Assembly (NCBI RefSeq): GCF_002699205.1
Contig: NZ_PABT01000020.1
Coordinates: 29,010 to 93,009 of the forward strand
Length of the DNA stretch: 64,000 nt
Reading direction: 5' to 3'
Source: Allomuricauda sp.
Lineage (GTDB): Bacteria > Bacteroidota > Bacteroidia > Flavobacteriales > Flavobacteriaceae
Shown here: positions 17,483 through 26,451 of the stretch, piece by piece
Numbering within the stretch: the stretch's first letter is position 1
How the letters are laid out: each line of letters starts with the position of its first letter
Notes under the pieces: generated by a model
Told to the model about the DNA's origin: nothing
Seen by the model: the letters and a program-made list of their open reading frames with translations, nothing else
Database searches by the model: none
Position numbers and translations under genes: made by a program

Positions 17483-19255
17483 TTGAAGTACATTGTTTTT
17501 TTTACGGCCATAATTCTTTTCTTGTCCTGTGAGTCCGAAACACAGGACGAAAAGCCCTCGTATCCTATACAATATGAACTATCGGACGGGAAGGAAACAG
17601 CAACCTATCAGCAAACCATTGATTATTACATAACCCTCGCCCGTGAGTTCCCTGAAATAAACATGCATACCATAGGCGAGACCGATAGTGGTTATCCATT
17701 GCACACGGTGACATTCAATCCTGATGGAGATTTCAACTATGAAAATATCCGTAAGGAAAAATCCATCATTCTTATAAACAATGGCATCCACCCAGGTGAA
17801 AGCGATGGTATAGATGCCACCATGATGCTTTATAGGGACTTGGCCACTGGCAAAGTGGATATGCCCAAAAACACCGTGTTGGTCACCATCCCCATTTACA
17901 ACATAGGAGGTGCGCTCAATAGAAATTCCACTACGCGCACCAATCAAAATGGCCCTTTGGAATATGGTTTTAGGGGAAATGCACGTAATTACGACCTGAA
18001 TAGGGACTTCATCAAAATGGACACCCAAAACGCCAAGACCTTCGCCCAAATTTTTCACATGGTGAAGCCTGATGTCTTTGTGGACAACCATGTGAGCAAT
18101 GGGGCAGATTACCAATATACCTTGACCCACCTCTTTACCCAGCACAATAAATTGGGAGGTAAATTGGGAGCGTACCTGCACGATACCCTAATGCCCAGCC
18201 TTGAAAATTCCTTGGCCGAAAAGGAATGGGACATTACCCCGTATGTCAATGTATTCAATGTACCTCCAGAGATGGGTTTCAGCCAATTTATGGACCATCC
18301 GAGGTATTCCACCGGCTACACAACACTTTGGAGCACTTTGGGCCTCATGGTGGAAACCCACATGCTAAAACCATACAAACAACGTGTGGAGGGAACCTAT
18401 GACCTTATGAAGAGCCTCATTGAGGTGGTTGAGGTGGAACATGAAAACATTAAATCCCTTCGAAAAGAAACCTTGGAAAAAAACCTAGATCTGTCCGAGT
18501 ATTACTTTAACTGGCAAGTGGACACCACCCAAAGCTCCACACTCAACTTTAAGGGCTACGAAGCAGAAAAAATCACAAGCGAGGTAACCGGGCTCCCAAG
18601 ACTTAAATATAACCGGGACAAGCCGTTCACCAAGGAAGTAGTTTATCAAGATTATTTTTATCCCGCAGATACCGTGGAAGTCCCCGATGCCTACATCGTA
18701 AAAAAAAGCTGGAAAAAAGTAATTGAACGATTGGACGCCAATAAAATCCAATATTCACCCATAAAAAAAGATACCGTCATATCCGTAGAAGTGTACAAAA
18801 TAGTGGATTACGACACTCGGAACACCCCTTACGAAGGTCATTACCCCCACTATAACACCAAAGTGGAGAAAAGCATGAAAGAAGTTCATTTTACCGAAGG
18901 CGATCTATTGGTTCCAACCCGTCAAACGGGCATTAGGTACCTCATGGAAACATTGGAGCCCCAAGGCACCGATTCATTCTTCAATTGGAACTTTTTTGAT
19001 ACCGTACTGCAGCGAAAAGAGGGCTTCTCCCCTTATGTCTTTGAAGATATTGCACTAGAAATGTTGCAAAAAGACACTGTGTTGTTGCGGGAATTTGAGG
19101 CAAAAAAAGAAGCTGATCTCAATTTTGCCAATAATTGGTACGCACAATTAAATTGGATTTTTGAGCGCTCCGAGCATTTTGAAGAAGCCTACCTTACCTA
19201 CCCCATATACAGGATAGCAAAAAATAGTGATGCTTCTGGGTTGCTTTCTAATTAA
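17483..19255 (+). CDS. M14-family zinc carboxypeptidase, lipoprotein
   Basis: A 590-aa predicted lipoprotein peptidase. The N-terminus is hydrophobic and ends in a lipobox-like LFLSC, with Cys at about 16. The M14 zinc site appears as NNGIHPGESDG (His and Glu ligands). A NYDLNRDF segment with the substrate-binding Arg and a VDNHVSNGADYQY segment with the third zinc-ligand His follow. The C-terminal 200 residues (after about 380) are not a recognised domain. Start is TTG at 17483. It converges with the Nudix gene, overlapping by 8 bases. Substrate is unknown; peptidoglycan or dietary peptides are both possible. Confidence 0.85.
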   Translation: MKYIVFFTAIILFLSCESETQDEKPSYPIQYELSDGKETATYQQTIDYYITLAREFPEINMHTIGETDSGYPLHTVTFNPDGDFNYENIRKEKSIILINNGIHPGESDGIDATMMLYRDLATGKVDMPKNTVLVTIPIYNIGGALNRNSTTRTNQNGPLEYGFRGNARNYDLNRDFIKMDTQNAKTFAQIFHMVKPDVFVDNHVSNGADYQYTLTHLFTQHNKLGGKLGAYLHDTLMPSLENSLAEKEWDITPYVNVFNVPPEMGFSQFMDHPRYSTGYTTLWSTLGLMVETHMLKPYKQRVEGTYDLMKSLIEVVEVEHENIKSLRKETLEKNLDLSEYYFNWQVDTTQSSTLNFKGYEAEKITSEVTGLPRLKYNRDKPFTKEVVYQDYFYPADTVEVPDAYIVKKSWKKVIERLDANKIQYSPIKKDTVISVEVYKIVDYDTRNTPYEGHYPHYNTKVEKSMKEVHFTEGDLLVPTRQTGIRYLMETLEPQGTDSFFNWNFFDTVLQRKEGFSPYVFEDIALEMLQKDTVLLREFEAKKEADLNFANNWYAQLNWIFERSEHFEEAYLTYPIYRIAKNSDASGLLSN

Positions 19256-19847
19256 ATGGCCAATCCTCGAACAAAATCTTAATGTTATGGTAAGAGTTCT
19301 TTAAAGCCTTTTTGGTCTTTTTGGGGCCTTTCCATTTCACCTTTTTAATTCCTTCCGCCTTTTCGGCCACCAATTTCCCTTTATAATCGGTTGACATAAC
19401 AAACCAATGGGTTTGCTTCAATCGATATTCCCCGTTTCTTTTGAATACATGAAAAGTAGTATGAAGAAATCGTTCAATTTTAAGGTTTTTCACCCCGGTC
19501 TCCTCCTCCACTTCACGAATCGCGGCATTCTCAATGGACTCCCCTTTGTCCACTTTTCCCTTGGGCAAGTCCCATTTTCCATTTCTAAAAATAAAGAGAA
19601 CCTTACCCTTTTCATTTATCACAAATCCCCCACCAGCAACCACTACTGGAATCTTGTGCATAAAAAGTTTTAGAATTTCCTGTTCATCAGGATGGTACAA
19701 GTATGCTTTTTTCAACTTCTTTTTGGACAAAAGCCGAATAGCCTCAACAATAGAATCACCATCCAAGGAAAACAAACTACCATTGGAATCTTCGGGTCTC
19801 TTATTTGTTAAAATCAGTGGAGACTCATTAACAAAAACTTCATACAT
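19248..19847 (-). CDS. Nudix hydrolase
   Basis: A 199-aa protein with a perfect Nudix box around residues 101-123 (G-x5-E-x7-REVEEETGV), the Mg-dependent site that cleaves nucleoside diphosphate-X compounds. An N-terminal region of about 70 residues without enzymatic motifs precedes it. The C-terminus is rich in lysine (KKTKKALKNSYHNI). The substrate cannot be predicted. Its ATG at 19847 is only 7 bases from the divergent pyrE ATG, so the promoters must overlap coding sequence. Confidence 0.92.
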   Translation of the reverse strand: MYEVFVNESPLILTNKRPEDSNGSLFSLDGDSIVEAIRLLSKKKLKKAYLYHPDEQEILKLFMHKIPVVVAGGGFVINEKGKVLFIFRNGKWDLPKGKVDKGESIENAAIREVEEETGVKNLKIERFLHTTFHVFKRNGEYRLKQTHWFVMSTDYKGKLVAEKAEGIKKVKWKGPKKTKKALKNSYHNIKILFEDWPFN

Positions 19848-19854
19848 TTGCGCA

Positions 19855-20493
19855 ATGGTTTTAGATAAGGGAATCGCAAAAAAAACAGCCGAGCTGTTAT
19901 TACAAATTAATGCAATTAAGTTGGAACCTGAAAATCCTTTTACGTGGGCCTCAGGTTGGAAATCTCCAATTTATTGCGACAATAGGATTATGCTTTCCTA
20001 CCCAATGATCAGAAATTTTGTGCGGGAGGAAATCGCAAAACAGGTGGAGAAGCTCTACGGAAAGCCCGACGTGATCGCCGGAGTTGCAACAGGGGCCATT
20101 GGAATTGGCATTTTGGTCGCCGAGGCACTGGGGCTCCCTTTCGTATATGTAAGACCAAAACCGAAAGAACACGGTAGGCAAAACCAGATTGAAGGCTATT
20201 TTGAAGCCGGGCAAAGCGTAGTGGTCATCGAAGACCTGATCAGTACTGGAAAGAGCAGCCTAAATGCCGTACAGGCCCTAAAGGAACAACAAGCGGACAT
20301 TAAGGGGATGATCGCCATTTTTACCTACGGCTTTCCCGTCTCCATAGAAAATTTTGAAAAAGAAGGCGTTGAACTGCACACCCTGTCCGATTACGAAAAC
20401 CTTATTGAACAGGCCTCGGACACCAACTACATAAAAGAATCCCAATTACAGACATTATTAGAGTGGAGATCTAATCCACAAGAATGGAAATAA
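19855..20493 (+). CDS. pyrE: Orotate phosphoribosyltransferase
   Basis: Converts orotate and PRPP to OMP in pyrimidine synthesis. The ATG at 19855 gives 212 aa. A longer open frame back to 19534 is antisense to the Nudix gene and is rejected. FTWASGWKSPIYCDNR is the family N-terminal motif. VRPKPKEHGRQNQIEG is the catalytic loop. VVVIEDLISTGKSS is the PRPP-binding motif. It starts 7 bases from the divergent Nudix gene and is followed after 9 bases by an SRPBCC gene on the same strand. Confidence 0.96.
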   Translation: MVLDKGIAKKTAELLLQINAIKLEPENPFTWASGWKSPIYCDNRIMLSYPMIRNFVREEIAKQVEKLYGKPDVIAGVATGAIGIGILVAEALGLPFVYVRPKPKEHGRQNQIEGYFEAGQSVVVIEDLISTGKSSLNAVQALKEQQADIKGMIAIFTYGFPVSIENFEKEGVELHTLSDYENLIEQASDTNYIKESQLQTLLEWRSNPQEWK

Positions 20494-20502
20494 AATAGTA
20501 CA

Positions 20503-20901
20503 ATGCACATTGAATCCTCTAAAAAGAAAGTAGCTAAAAGCGACAAAGAAGTTTTTGATTTCTTGACCGACATCAAAAACTTTGAAACATTAATGCCCGA
20601 CAATATCGACAAATTTGAAGTGTTGGACGAAAACACCTTCAAGTTCGCTCTAAAGGGCATGCCCGAAATTGTACTCAGACTCAAGGAACAGGTTCCCCAC
20701 GACAAAGTGATTCTGGGAGCGGCAAGCGACAAACTACCTTTTACATTAACCGCGGATATTACCTCATTGGGAGAAAATGAGAGTGAGGTGGGATTGAGTT
20801 TTGAAGGAGAGTTCAACGCCATGATGGCCATGATGATCAAAGCACCGATAACCAATTTTATCGGAACGCTATCCAATAATTTGGACAAAATAGGTCAATA
20901 A
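20503..20901 (+). CDS. SRPBCC/START-like family protein
   Basis: A 132-aa protein with the layout of a small SRPBCC (Bet v1-like, CoxG/polyketide-cyclase) domain. The KVAKSDKEVFDFLTDIKNFETLMPDNI stretch (20521-20601) is the usual N-terminal helix and strand pair, and a long C-terminal helix closes the hydrophobic cavity. Ligand unknown. It is 9 bases after pyrE and converges with birA, overlapping it by 7 bases. The close spacing with pyrE suggests one transcript; no metabolic connection is apparent. Confidence 0.8.
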   Translation: MHIESSKKKVAKSDKEVFDFLTDIKNFETLMPDNIDKFEVLDENTFKFALKGMPEIVLRLKEQVPHDKVILGAASDKLPFTLTADITSLGENESEVGLSFEGEFNAMMAMMIKAPITNFIGTLSNNLDKIGQ

Positions 20902-21638
20902 AGCAAGGTAACCTCCTTTAAGTCAAACTCCTTAAATATGCTATCTTCCAATTCGAGCACCAATTTGCCCGATGGTGATACCCTACGGATATACCCCATG
21001 AACATTTCACCTTTAGGATCGGTAAAAGTGGATGGTTTATCTTTTCTAAAAAGCATTTTTTCGTAGGCAGGCAAAAGTTGGGCGACCGTTTTTGTTTCAA
21101 TATCCTCCAAATGAAGTACGATGCGCTCCAAAATCCTTTGGAGGATCTCATCCAGATCAAAATGCCGTCCCGTTATCCCTTTTAGGGAAGATACCCTTTC
21201 CAATCCAGCAAAGTCGGTTTGGTTCACATTTAGGCCAATACCGATAATAGAATGATCCACCAAAGCGCCTTTTAAGACATTTTCAATTAAAATACCACAA
21301 ATTTTAATGGAACCTGACATAATGTCGTTGGGCCATTTTACCTTGATATTGGGTACAGAAAGTTCACTTAAAGCATCACAGATCGCCAAGGATATTGCAA
21401 TGTTCAAAACAAATTGGTGCCGAACACCCATCGAATCAAATCTTTTCAACACACTGAACGTAAGGTTTTTACCACCCTCTGACTGCCAAACAGTCCCCAT
21501 CTGCCCCCTTCCTTTTAGCTGATTTTCGGCAACAACAACGGTGTAATCCAATGGATTTTCCGAGCGCAACAAATCCCTTAAATACAAATTTGTGGAGTCC
21601 GTGGCATCAAGTTTGAGTATTTGAAAATGTTTTCCCAA
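20895..21638 (-). CDS. birA: Biotin--[acetyl-CoA-carboxylase] ligase
   Basis: Attaches biotin to the biotin carboxyl carrier protein (247 aa). There is no N-terminal helix-turn-helix domain, so it is a class I, non-repressor BirA. LDATDSTNLYLRDL, the GRGQMGTVWQS biotinyl-AMP loop (GRGxxG), and VKWPNDIM with the catalytic Lys are present. GIGLNVNQ and a small C-terminal SH3-like domain follow. It is divergent from rsfS and convergent with the SRPBCC gene. Confidence 0.94.
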   Translation of the reverse strand: MGKHFQILKLDATDSTNLYLRDLLRSENPLDYTVVVAENQLKGRGQMGTVWQSEGGKNLTFSVLKRFDSMGVRHQFVLNIAISLAICDALSELSVPNIKVKWPNDIMSGSIKICGILIENVLKGALVDHSIIGIGLNVNQTDFAGLERVSSLKGITGRHFDLDEILQRILERIVLHLEDIETKTVAQLLPAYEKMLFRKDKPSTFTDPKGEMFMGYIRRVSPSGKLVLELEDSIFKEFDLKEVTLLY

Positions 21639-21693
21639 TAGAGCAAGCCTTTATGATTTGTTAAAAACTAGGGCTAAGAAAACAAAAAAAACA

Positions 21694-21701
21694 TAACTTT
21701 G
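21694..21701 (+). promoter_or_regulatory. -7 element (TAACTTTG) upstream of rsfS-ftsH operon
   Basis: Exact TAnnTTTG match 20 bases before the rsfS ATG, in the birA-rsfS divergent gap. Likely drives rsfS-ftsH and perhaps the whole run to the ACBP gene. Confidence 0.65.
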
Positions 21702-21721
21702 TAAAAAACTAAAATTTTTGA

Positions 21722-22099
21722 ATGCAGAAAACAAAAGCTAGCGCAGATGAATTGATTGCCTTGATATTAGAAGGAATAGAAGACGTTAAAGGAGTTGATA
21801 TCAATCTACTCGACCTTAGGGGAATCGAAAATACAGTTTGCGACTACTTTATCATCTGCAACGGTACTTCCAACACACATGTAAACGCAATTGTCTCCTC
21901 CATCCAAAAAAAGGTCAGCAAGACCCTACACGACAAGCCATGGCATGTCGAAGGTTCTGAAAATGCCGAATGGGTGCTGATGGATTATGTTAATGTCGTA
22001 GTCCATGTATTTCAAAAACACATTAGGGAATTCTATGACATTGAAGGACTTTGGGGAGACGCCAAGGTTACTATGGTAGAAAGCAGTTACAATTCTTAA
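21722..22099 (+). CDS. rsfS: Ribosome silencing factor RsfS (Iojap/YbeB)
   Basis: A 125-aa Iojap-family protein that binds ribosomal protein uL14 and blocks subunit joining when growth slows. The DLRGIENTVCDYFIICNGTS and HVFQKHIREFYDIEGLWGDA segments are diagnostic of the family. WHVEGSENAEWVLMDYVNVV contains the conserved surface for uL14. It is 6 bases upstream of ftsH. This rsfS-ftsH pairing is a known Bacteroidetes arrangement (from memory). Confidence 0.95.
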   Translation: MQKTKASADELIALILEGIEDVKGVDINLLDLRGIENTVCDYFIICNGTSNTHVNAIVSSIQKKVSKTLHDKPWHVEGSENAEWVLMDYVNVVVHVFQKHIREFYDIEGLWGDAKVTMVESSYNS

Positions 22100-22105
22100 G
22101 AAAAA

Positions 22106-24055
22106 ATGGCAAAAGAAAACAATCCAAATAATACCCCGAAAAAACCACGCTTTAGCTCGTGGTGGATATATGGTGTGGTAATCGCCTTGATCATTGGCTT
22201 CCAGTTTTTTGGTGGAAGCAGTTTTTCAAGTACGGAAAAAACCACAACATCAGAATTACAGGAATTTTTGCGCAACGGCGATATTTCCAAAATTGTTATC
22301 ATTACAAACACACGTCAAGCCAAGGTATTCCTCACCGAGGAAGCTTTGAAAAAAGACGTACACAAAGGTGTAGCCGAAAAACCGCTATTGCCTTCCTCTG
22401 GGTTGGTTCCCCAATATATCCTTGATTATGGTGACCTACAGATTTTCCAAAATGAAATCACCGAGATCAAAAAAGAGAACAATCTGGATACCATTGTGGA
22501 GTTTGACACGGAGTCCAACGTAATCGGCGAAATATTTTTGACGTTACTTCCTTTTGCGCTCATCATTGGTATATGGATATACCTTATGCGCAGGATGTCG
22601 GGCGGTGCCGGAGGCGGTGCAGGTGGTCAAATTTTCAACATCGGAAAATCCAAGGCCAAACTGTTCGACGAAAAAACGGACACACGTACATCCTTTAAAG
22701 ATGTTGCTGGTCTTGAAGGGGCAAAAGAAGAAGTACAAGAAATCGTTGAGTTCCTAAAAAACCCTGACAAATACACATCCTTAGGTGGTAAAATACCCAA
22801 AGGTGCCCTATTGGTAGGTCCTCCAGGAACAGGAAAGACCCTATTGGCAAAAGCGGTCGCAGGAGAAGCCAAAGTCCCGTTTTTCTCATTATCGGGTTCC
22901 GATTTTGTGGAAATGTTCGTGGGTGTAGGTGCATCAAGGGTCCGTGATTTGTTCAAACAAGCAAAGGATAAATCCCCTGCCATTATTTTTATCGATGAAA
23001 TCGATGCCATTGGACGTGCGAGGGGCAAAAACAACTTTACAGGTTCCAATGATGAAAGGGAAAACACCCTGAATCAATTGTTGACCGAAATGGACGGTTT
23101 TGGTACCAATACCAATGTAATAGTACTTGCGGCCACCAACCGTGCCGATGTCTTGGACAAAGCATTGATGCGTGCAGGACGTTTTGACCGCCAGATCTAT
23201 GTGGACCTTCCCGATCTGAACGAAAGGAAAGAAATCTTTGAAGTACACCTTAGACCCATAAAAACAGCGGAAACCTTGGATTTGGACTTTTTGGCCAAGC
23301 AGACCCCAGGTTTCTCGGGAGCAGACATTGCAAATGTTTGTAACGAAGCGGCCCTAATCGCTGCCCGTAAAGAGAAAAAAGCGGTGACCAAACAAGATTT
23401 CTTGGATGCTGTGGATAGAATCGTTGGTGGTCTGGAAAAGAAAAACAAGATCATCACCCCTGATGAAAAGAAGACCATTGCGTTCCACGAAGCAGGACAC
23501 GCTACGGTAAGCTGGATGCTGGAACATGCCGCCCCTTTGGTAAAAGTTACGATTGTTCCCCGTGGACAATCCCTGGGAGCCGCTTGGTATCTTCCGGAAG
23601 AACGCTTGATCGTCCGTCCAGAGCAAATGTTGGACGAAATGTGTGCGACCATGGGTGGTAGAGCTGCCGAGAAAGTGATATTCGATAAGATATCCACAGG
23701 TGCGTTGAGCGATTTGGAGAAAGTAACCAAACAGGCCCGTGCCATGGTAACTATATACGGCCTCAATGATGAACTAGGGAACATTACCTATTACGATTCA
23801 TCCGGCCAAAACGAATATGGGTTCACTAAACCCTACAGTGAACAAACGGCCCAAAAAATCGATCAGGAGATATCCAAAATGATAGAAGAGCAATACCAGC
23901 GAGCCATTAAGCTTTTAGAAGCCAACAAGGACAAACTTACCGAACTGGCCGAAAGACTTTTGGATAAAGAGGTTATCTTTAAAGACGATTTGGAAAAGAT
24001 TTTTGGCCGACGGCCGTTTGAAAAAGAAGAGGAAGAACTTGAACCTACCAAATAA
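22106..24055 (+). CDS. ftsH: ATP-dependent zinc metalloprotease FtsH
   Basis: Membrane AAA+ protease (649 aa) that degrades misfolded membrane proteins and regulators. Two TM helices are at about 13-31 and 138-157 with a periplasmic loop between them. Walker A is GPPGTGKT at 238-245, Walker B is FIDEIDAIG, and the second region of homology is around RFDRQI. The zinc site HEAGH is at 461-465, with the third ligand in a later acidic segment. A glycine-rich linker (GGAGGGAGG) joins membrane and AAA parts. A short 8-bp hairpin (24048-24066) straddles the stop codon. The LUD gene follows after 68 bases. Confidence 0.97.
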   Translation: MAKENNPNNTPKKPRFSSWWIYGVVIALIIGFQFFGGSSFSSTEKTTTSELQEFLRNGDISKIVIITNTRQAKVFLTEEALKKDVHKGVAEKPLLPSSGLVPQYILDYGDLQIFQNEITEIKKENNLDTIVEFDTESNVIGEIFLTLLPFALIIGIWIYLMRRMSGGAGGGAGGQIFNIGKSKAKLFDEKTDTRTSFKDVAGLEGAKEEVQEIVEFLKNPDKYTSLGGKIPKGALLVGPPGTGKTLLAKAVAGEAKVPFFSLSGSDFVEMFVGVGASRVRDLFKQAKDKSPAIIFIDEIDAIGRARGKNNFTGSNDERENTLNQLLTEMDGFGTNTNVIVLAATNRADVLDKALMRAGRFDRQIYVDLPDLNERKEIFEVHLRPIKTAETLDLDFLAKQTPGFSGADIANVCNEAALIAARKEKKAVTKQDFLDAVDRIVGGLEKKNKIITPDEKKTIAFHEAGHATVSWMLEHAAPLVKVTIVPRGQSLGAAWYLPEERLIVRPEQMLDEMCATMGGRAAEKVIFDKISTGALSDLEKVTKQARAMVTIYGLNDELGNITYYDSSGQNEYGFTKPYSEQTAQKIDQEISKMIEEQYQRAIKLLEANKDKLTELAERLLDKEVIFKDDLEKIFGRRPFEKEEEELEPTK

Positions 24056-24123
24056 AAATTATTTGGATAAAAGTTCCATCAAAAGAATTTCATTGATCCA
24101 GTAGAAAAGAACAAGTGCCATAA

Positions 24124-24732
24124 ATGGGAGTTTTTAAAAAACTTTTCGGGGGAGGAAAAAAGGTTCCAAAAGAAACTACGGAAACCCGTGGTGACCACAT
24201 GCCCGATCTAAAAATTCCCGTTGATGAGAAGTTCACCATCTACTTCAAAAAAAACGGGGGGAAATTTATTTATTGCGAAGACTTTGCCGAAGTTTCGGAA
24301 GCACTGAAAAACATTATTTCCGAAAACGATTGGCAAAACCATCTTTTCTATTCGTTGGATCCAAGACTTGAAACCCGTTTTGCTTCGGAAAATATAGATT
24401 TTACCAATAACCGCAACGAAAGTGATATTTTCTTCACTACATGTGAACACTTAGTGGCCCATAATGGTTCCATTTTGGTCTGTTCCAATCAGATCAAAGA
24501 AAAAAAATTGGACGAACTACCCTCCAATCTGGTGGTTTTTGCCACTACGAGCCAATTAGTGGACTCCATCAGTGAAGCCTTGAAAATTATCAAAGAACGA
24601 TATCAGAAAAACATTCCGAACAATATTACCACACTAAAGCACTTTCAACCCACTGCCGAAAACAAGGATGATTTTCTTTCCTACGGAAGTGCCTCAAAAA
24701 ATGTATATCTTTTACTCCTAGAAGATTTCTAA
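24124..24732 (+). CDS. LUD-domain protein (LutC/YkgG-like)
   Basis: A 202-aa protein of the LUD family, related to LutC, a subunit of iron-sulfur lactate oxidation complexes. The core includes an ESDIFFTTCEHLVAHNGSIL segment and a LVVFATTSQLVDSISEAL segment. The N-terminus (GVFKKLFGGGKK) is short, basic and glycine-rich. lutA and lutB are not nearby, so it is an orphan here, placed between ftsH and cdsA. A role in lactate use is therefore unsupported; the family assignment is firmer than the function. Confidence 0.72.
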   Translation: MGVFKKLFGGGKKVPKETTETRGDHMPDLKIPVDEKFTIYFKKNGGKFIYCEDFAEVSEALKNIISENDWQNHLFYSLDPRLETRFASENIDFTNNRNESDIFFTTCEHLVAHNGSILVCSNQIKEKKLDELPSNLVVFATTSQLVDSISEALKIIKERYQKNIPNNITTLKHFQPTAENKDDFLSYGSASKNVYLLLLEDF

Positions 24733-24736
24733 ATAC

Positions 24737-25540
24737 ATGAGAGAAATTTTAAGACGCTCCATAACAGGGGTAATTTATGTGGTACTTCTGCTGAGTGCAG
24801 TTTTTTTGAGTTCGGACGCTTTCGACTTTCTTTTCATGGCATTTGGCCTGGCATGCCTATACGAATTCAAGCAAATTGTAAAACTCAAAGGATACTATGT
24901 GTTTGTGGCCTATTTGGCCCTGTGGTGGATTTTCATTTATTTGACCAATGATGCCACAGCAATAAATTTGTTGATGATATGTACCATAACGGTGAATTTG
25001 GCATTGCTGTTTTTCCTTTTTTCAAAAAAAACAAGGCACTTTACCAACTTCCAAAAATCCATCATTGCCCTTTTCTATATTGGGGGTGGGTGCATTTTTT
25101 TGACCATGATCCCTTATAACCAAGATAGTTTTGCAAAATTTTTGATCATGGGAATCTTTATTTTGATATGGGTAAACGACACTTTTGCCTATTTGGTGGG
25201 AAGAACTTTGGGGCGAACAAAACTTTTTCCTTCAGTTTCACCAAAAAAAACCATTGAAGGTTCTGTCGGAGGTCTTATTTTTGCATTGTTGGCCGCATAT
25301 TTTTTATCGTGGCAGGAAACAAGGCTTTCCTTGACAGAATGGATGTTAATGGCCTGTTTAATTGTGGTCGCAGGAAGTTTGGGCGATCTATTGGAATCTA
25401 AATTCAAACGAATGGCCGGAGTTAAGGATAGCGGGGCTATTCTACCCGGACATGGCGGAATTTGGGACCGATTGGATAGCTTGGTATTTGCTGCACCTTT
25501 TGCGTATTTGATTTTAAATATATTCTCCTATGTTTCATAA
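24737..25540 (+). CDS. cdsA: Phosphatidate cytidylyltransferase CdsA
   Basis: Integral membrane enzyme (267 aa) that makes CDP-diacylglycerol from phosphatidate and CTP. About seven or eight hydrophobic helices are visible. The C-terminal family signature is complete: KRMAGVKDSGAILPGHGG followed by WDRLDS. It is 4 bases after the LUD gene and overlaps psd by 11 bases. Its product is the precursor of phosphatidylserine, the substrate of the next enzyme. Confidence 0.95.
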   Translation: MREILRRSITGVIYVVLLLSAVFLSSDAFDFLFMAFGLACLYEFKQIVKLKGYYVFVAYLALWWIFIYLTNDATAINLLMICTITVNLALLFFLFSKKTRHFTNFQKSIIALFYIGGGCIFLTMIPYNQDSFAKFLIMGIFILIWVNDTFAYLVGRTLGRTKLFPSVSPKKTIEGSVGGLIFALLAAYFLSWQETRLSLTEWMLMACLIVVAGSLGDLLESKFKRMAGVKDSGAILPGHGGIWDRLDSLVFAAPFAYLILNIFSYVS

Positions 25541-26195
25541 AGAGGGGCAAAAAATTATAATAACCACTTTTTTTATTGTGGTTGCAATAGTTCTGGCCGC
25601 ACAATATTATATTGATGTGGAATGGGTACGGTATGCGGTACAGATCGGTGCACTTCTGGTATTGATAGCCATCCTACAGTTTTTTAGAAACCCAAAGAGA
25701 TTGGTAACTCCCAATTTCAATGAAATATTGGCACCTGCGGACGGAAAAATAGTGGTCATCGAGGAAGTTGAGGAAACGGAGTATTTTAAGGCCAAAAGAA
25801 AGCAGGTATCCATATTTATGTCCCCCACCAATGTGCATGTGACCCGATATCCCGCTAGTGGCACCGTAACCTATTCCAAATATCATCCCGGGAAATATTT
25901 GGTGGCCTGGCATCCAAAATCCAGTACGGAAAATGAACGCACCACTATAATTCTCCACACACCGAAATTTGGTGAAATTGGATACCGGCAAATAGCTGGT
26001 GCAATGGCACGAAGAATTGTAAATTATGCGGAAGAGGGTGAACAAGTGACCCAAGGGGAAGATGCAGGTTTTATTAAATTTGGTTCTCGGGTGGATCTAT
26101 TGTTGCCCCTTGACTGTGACATTACCGTTGAATTGAATCAAAAAGTAGTAGGTGCACGTACCTGCATTGCTTCTGTAAGACCTTTGGATGATTAG
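25530..26195 (+). CDS. psd: Phosphatidylserine decarboxylase proenzyme
   Basis: Produces phosphatidylethanolamine. This is the short, type II-like form (221 aa). Two hydrophobic N-terminal segments (about 9-27 and 33-52) are followed by a catalytic domain. The self-cleavage site that creates the pyruvoyl group is the Gly-Ser bond in KFGSRVDLLLP, near residue 189. This is the FGS variant of the LGST motif. The PTNVHVTRYPASG segment contains a conserved active-site His. It overlaps cdsA by 11 bases and the ACBP gene by 8, forming a tight phospholipid operon. Confidence 0.93.
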   Translation: MFHKEGQKIIITTFFIVVAIVLAAQYYIDVEWVRYAVQIGALLVLIAILQFFRNPKRLVTPNFNEILAPADGKIVVIEEVEETEYFKAKRKQVSIFMSPTNVHVTRYPASGTVTYSKYHPGKYLVAWHPKSSTENERTTIILHTPKFGEIGYRQIAGAMARRIVNYAEEGEQVTQGEDAGFIKFGSRVDLLLPLDCDITVELNQKVVGARTCIASVRPLDD

Positions 26196-26451
26196 TGACG
26201 ATCTACATAAAAGATTTAACGACGCCGTTAACTTTGTTAACGACTACACAGACCCGTTACCGGCCGATTTGTTGCTGAAATTGTATGCATATTTTAAAAT
26301 AGCCAATAAGAATTTCGACAATCCAGGGAGCAGAACACCACTTATCAATGCATTTAAGGCAAATGCCCTCTTCCAGGCTAAACAAATAAGTGTCGAGGAA
26401 GCTATGGAAAAATACATTGCACTGGTGGAGAAAGAAATAAAAACACTCTAG
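26188..26451 (+). CDS. Acyl-CoA-binding protein
   Basis: An 87-aa acyl-CoA-binding protein (ACBP) domain, alone and nearly full length. It carries LLKLYAYFKIANKNFDN, resembling the classical KLYGLYKQAT helix, and ends in a helix with YIALVEKEIKTL. The protein binds long-chain acyl-CoA esters. ACBPs are mainly eukaryotic but occur in Bacteroidetes. The position at the end of ftsH-LUD-cdsA-psd, overlapping psd by 8 bases, suggests a role in acyl supply for phospholipids. That role is inferred. Confidence 0.88.
   Translation: MISDDLHKRFNDAVNFVNDYTDPLPADLLLKLYAYFKIANKNFDNPGSRTPLINAFKANALFQAKQISVEEAMEKYIALVEKEIKTL

Noticed and set aside
19534..19854. N-terminal extension of PyrE by 107 codons
   Set aside because: Extension is the reverse complement of the Nudix gene; the PyrE family begins at the ATG at 19855.
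24048..24066. Terminator at the ftsH stop
   Set aside because: CCAAATAA/TTATTTGG stem is A/T-rich and lacks a U tract; not listed as a terminator.
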